Positions 21,480 to 22,738 of a stretch of DNA of 22,738 nt are shown here, piece after piece. This DNA comes from REEB95 sp035934995. GTDB lineage: Bacteria; Pseudomonadota; Alphaproteobacteria; ATCC43930; CGMCC-115725. The notes beneath the pieces were generated by a model, which saw only the letters and a program-made list of their open reading frames with translations, searched no databases and was not told where the DNA came from. Location of the stretch: positions 1 through 22,738 of the forward strand of contig DASYXI010000049.1 in NCBI GenBank assembly GCA_035934995.1. The letters run 5' to 3'. The position numbers were made by a program, and so were the translations under genes. Within the stretch, counting starts at the first letter, position 1; every line of letters begins with the position of its first letter.

Positions 21480-22738
21480 ATGGCTTCGGCTCCGACGATC
21501 GACGTTGCGCGCATCATCGACGACCGCAGCCTCGACGGCTTCACGTGGTCGGTCCTGATCTGGTCGTTCATCATCATCATCTTCGACGGCTACGACATCT
21601 CGGCGATCGCCGCCTCGGCGCCGCTGCTGGTGAAGCAGTGGGGTCTCGCCAATCCGGGCGTCTTTTTGGGCACGGTGATCTCGGCGAGCCTTTTGGGCAT
21701 GCTGTTCGGCGCGCCGATCCTGGGCTATCTCGGCGACGGCATGGGCCGCCGCACGGCGACCGTCGTCTCGAGCCTGATCTTCGGCGTCTTCACGCTGGCC
21801 TGCGCCTTTGCCAACGACCTCGAGACGATGCGCATCCTGCGCATTTTCGCCGGCGTCGGCATCGGCGGCATGATGCCGAATTTGATCGCGCTCAACGCCG
21901 AATATGCGCCGCGCCGCATGCGGGCGACGCTGATCATCGTCATGTTCTGCGGCGTCACGCTCGGCGGCGCGTTCCCCGGCTTCGCCGCGGTCTATCTGGC
22001 GCCGACCTATGGCTGGCAGGTGATCTATGTCATCGGCGGCGTGCTGCCGATCGTGCTCGCCGGGCTGGCGGTCTTCGTGCTGCCGGAATCGCTCAAATAT
22101 CTCGTCGTGCACGACAAGCGCGCCGCGGTCGAAAAATTGGTCAAGCGCTTGGCGCCGTCGACGTCGATCTCGCCCGCGACGCGCTTCATCATCGCCGACG
22201 AGGGCAAGACCACCAAAAGCCTGTCGCCGGTCAAGCTGTTCAAGGGCGGCCTGGCGTTCATCACGCCGCTGTTGTGGCTGTGCTTCTGCATGAACCTGAT
22301 GGGGTTCTATTTCCTCGCCGGCGGCTTGCCGACCATCCTGCGCAACACCCACGTGCTGACGCCGGCCGACGCGCAATTCTCGGCGGTGCTGATCCAGATC
22401 GGCGGCACCGTCGGCGGCCTGCTGCTGGCGCGGCCGATGGACAAGAAGGGCTTCCTGCCGGTGACGGTGCTGTTCGCGCTCGCCGTGCCGGCGATCGCCG
22501 GCATCGGCTATTTCTCGCAGACCTCGACGGCGATGGTGATGGTGTGCGCCTTCGCCGCCGGCTTCGCCGTGTTGGGCGTGCAATTCGGCCTCAACGCCGC
22601 CTCGGGCATGATCTATCCGACGGCGGTGCGCTCCAACGGCTCGGGCTGGGCGTTCGGTATCGGGCGTTTCGGCTCGTTCCTCGGACCGGTGCTCGGCTTT
22701 TACTTGTTCGCACAGCATCTGCCGCTGCCGACGTTATT
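21480..22738 (+). CDS. MFS transporter, aromatic acid:H+ symporter-like; 3' end beyond the window
   Basis: A membrane transporter of the major facilitator superfamily. 419 codons are visible and the C-terminus is cut by the window edge. Motifs: FDGYD at residues 35-39 in the first membrane helix, typical of the aromatic acid:H+ symporter (AAHS) group such as PcaK/BenK; GYLGDGMGRR near 80-90, the loop-2 motif of MFS; GVGIGGMMPNLIALNAEYAPRRMR in helix 4 and after; and FVLPESLKYLV at the end of helix 6. The second half shows MNLMGFYFLAGGLPTIL. The start is the ATG at 21480, eight bases after GGAGG; the ATG at 21475 is out of frame. The likely substrate is an aromatic or other organic acid, which is inference from the group. 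No catabolic gene is visible beside it. Confidence 0.92.
   Translation, partial: MASAPTIDVARIIDDRSLDGFTWSVLIWSFIIIIFDGYDISAIAASAPLLVKQWGLANPGVFLGTVISASLLGMLFGAPILGYLGDGMGRRTATVVSSLIFGVFTLACAFANDLETMRILRIFAGVGIGGMMPNLIALNAEYAPRRMRATLIIVMFCGVTLGGAFPGFAAVYLAPTYGWQVIYVIGGVLPIVLAGLAVFVLPESLKYLVVHDKRAAVEKLVKRLAPSTSISPATRFIIADEGKTTKSLSPVKLFKGGLAFITPLLWLCFCMNLMGFYFLAGGLPTILRNTHVLTPADAQFSAVLIQIGGTVGGLLLARPMDKKGFLPVTVLFALAVPAIAGIGYFSQTSTAMVMVCAFAAGFAVLGVQFGLNAASGMIYPTAVRSNGSGWAFGIGRFGSFLGPVLGFYLFAQHLPLPTL

Noticed and set aside
21156..22718. 520-codon minus-strand open frame opposite the MFS transporter
   Set aside because: It is rich in R, H, D and E with no folding pattern. The plus strand gives a clear 12-helix-type transporter with family motifs.
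1..22738. CRISPR array, tRNA, rRNA or prophage genes
   Set aside because: No regularly spaced repeats, tRNA-like cloverleaf or structural phage genes were recognised on reading. A tRNA scan or Rfam search was not possible here, so small RNAs could be missed.

Overview
The window is high-GC DNA with tightly packed, often overlapping genes. It looks like chromosomal sequence from an alphaproteobacterium, probably Hyphomicrobiales (Rhizobiales) or a near relative. This rests on gene content and order: argH-lptM-lysA followed by a TIGR02302/DUF4175 gene, ftsE-ftsX-ydcF-plsC, an MJ0042-finger/DUF3426 gene divergent from ftsE, a tlpA-type thioredoxin divergent from argH, and etfB-etfA-3-hydroxybutyryl-CoA dehydrogenase next to a PduO-type cobalamin adenosyltransferase. 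That assignment is inference. No rRNA, tRNA or CRISPR array was found.

Layout. 1-1615: the start of a cobalamin-dependent (class II) ribonucleotide reductase on the minus strand, a small lipoprotein gene and an 82-residue hypothetical. 1636-4234: a complete IS1595-family element with near-identical 24-bp terminal inverted repeats and an exact 8-bp target duplication (GGAATTAT). Besides its transposase it carries four passenger genes of visibly lower GC. 4243-7359: an intergenic patch of DnaA-box-like 9-mers, then plsC, a palindromic intergenic repeat, and the coupled ftsE-ftsX-ydcF group. 7457-14764: the DUF3426 gene, TIGR02302, lysA, lptM, argH, tlpA and an alpha/beta hydrolase. 14859-17775: gluQ, a small zinc-ribbon membrane protein, a DUF4743/Nudix protein, a small lipoprotein and an HNH endonuclease. 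17862-21330: 3-hydroxyacyl-CoA dehydrogenase, etfA, etfB, cob(I)alamin adenosyltransferase and a twin-transmembrane protein. 21480 to the end: a 5' partial MFS transporter of the aromatic-acid/H+ symporter type.

How the genes fit together. Most of the window is housekeeping: envelope and division (FtsEX, PlsC, YdcF, LptM), amino-acid synthesis (LysA, ArgH), electron transfer from acyl-CoA oxidation (EtfBA with the dehydrogenase), and B12 use. The adenosyltransferase at one end makes the cofactor that the ribonucleotide reductase at the other end needs.

The part most worth attention is the IS1595-family transposon. It carries an MltR-like protein divergent from a 56-residue basic protein, and a zinc-ribbon protein whose start codon overlaps that of a divergent 108-residue protein. 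Its right end also appears to hold a transposase promoter built into the terminal repeat, plus a hairpin that would mask the transposase start codon on read-through transcripts. A second notable feature is a nested set of inverted repeats just upstream of etfB that could form alternative structures over its ribosome binding site.
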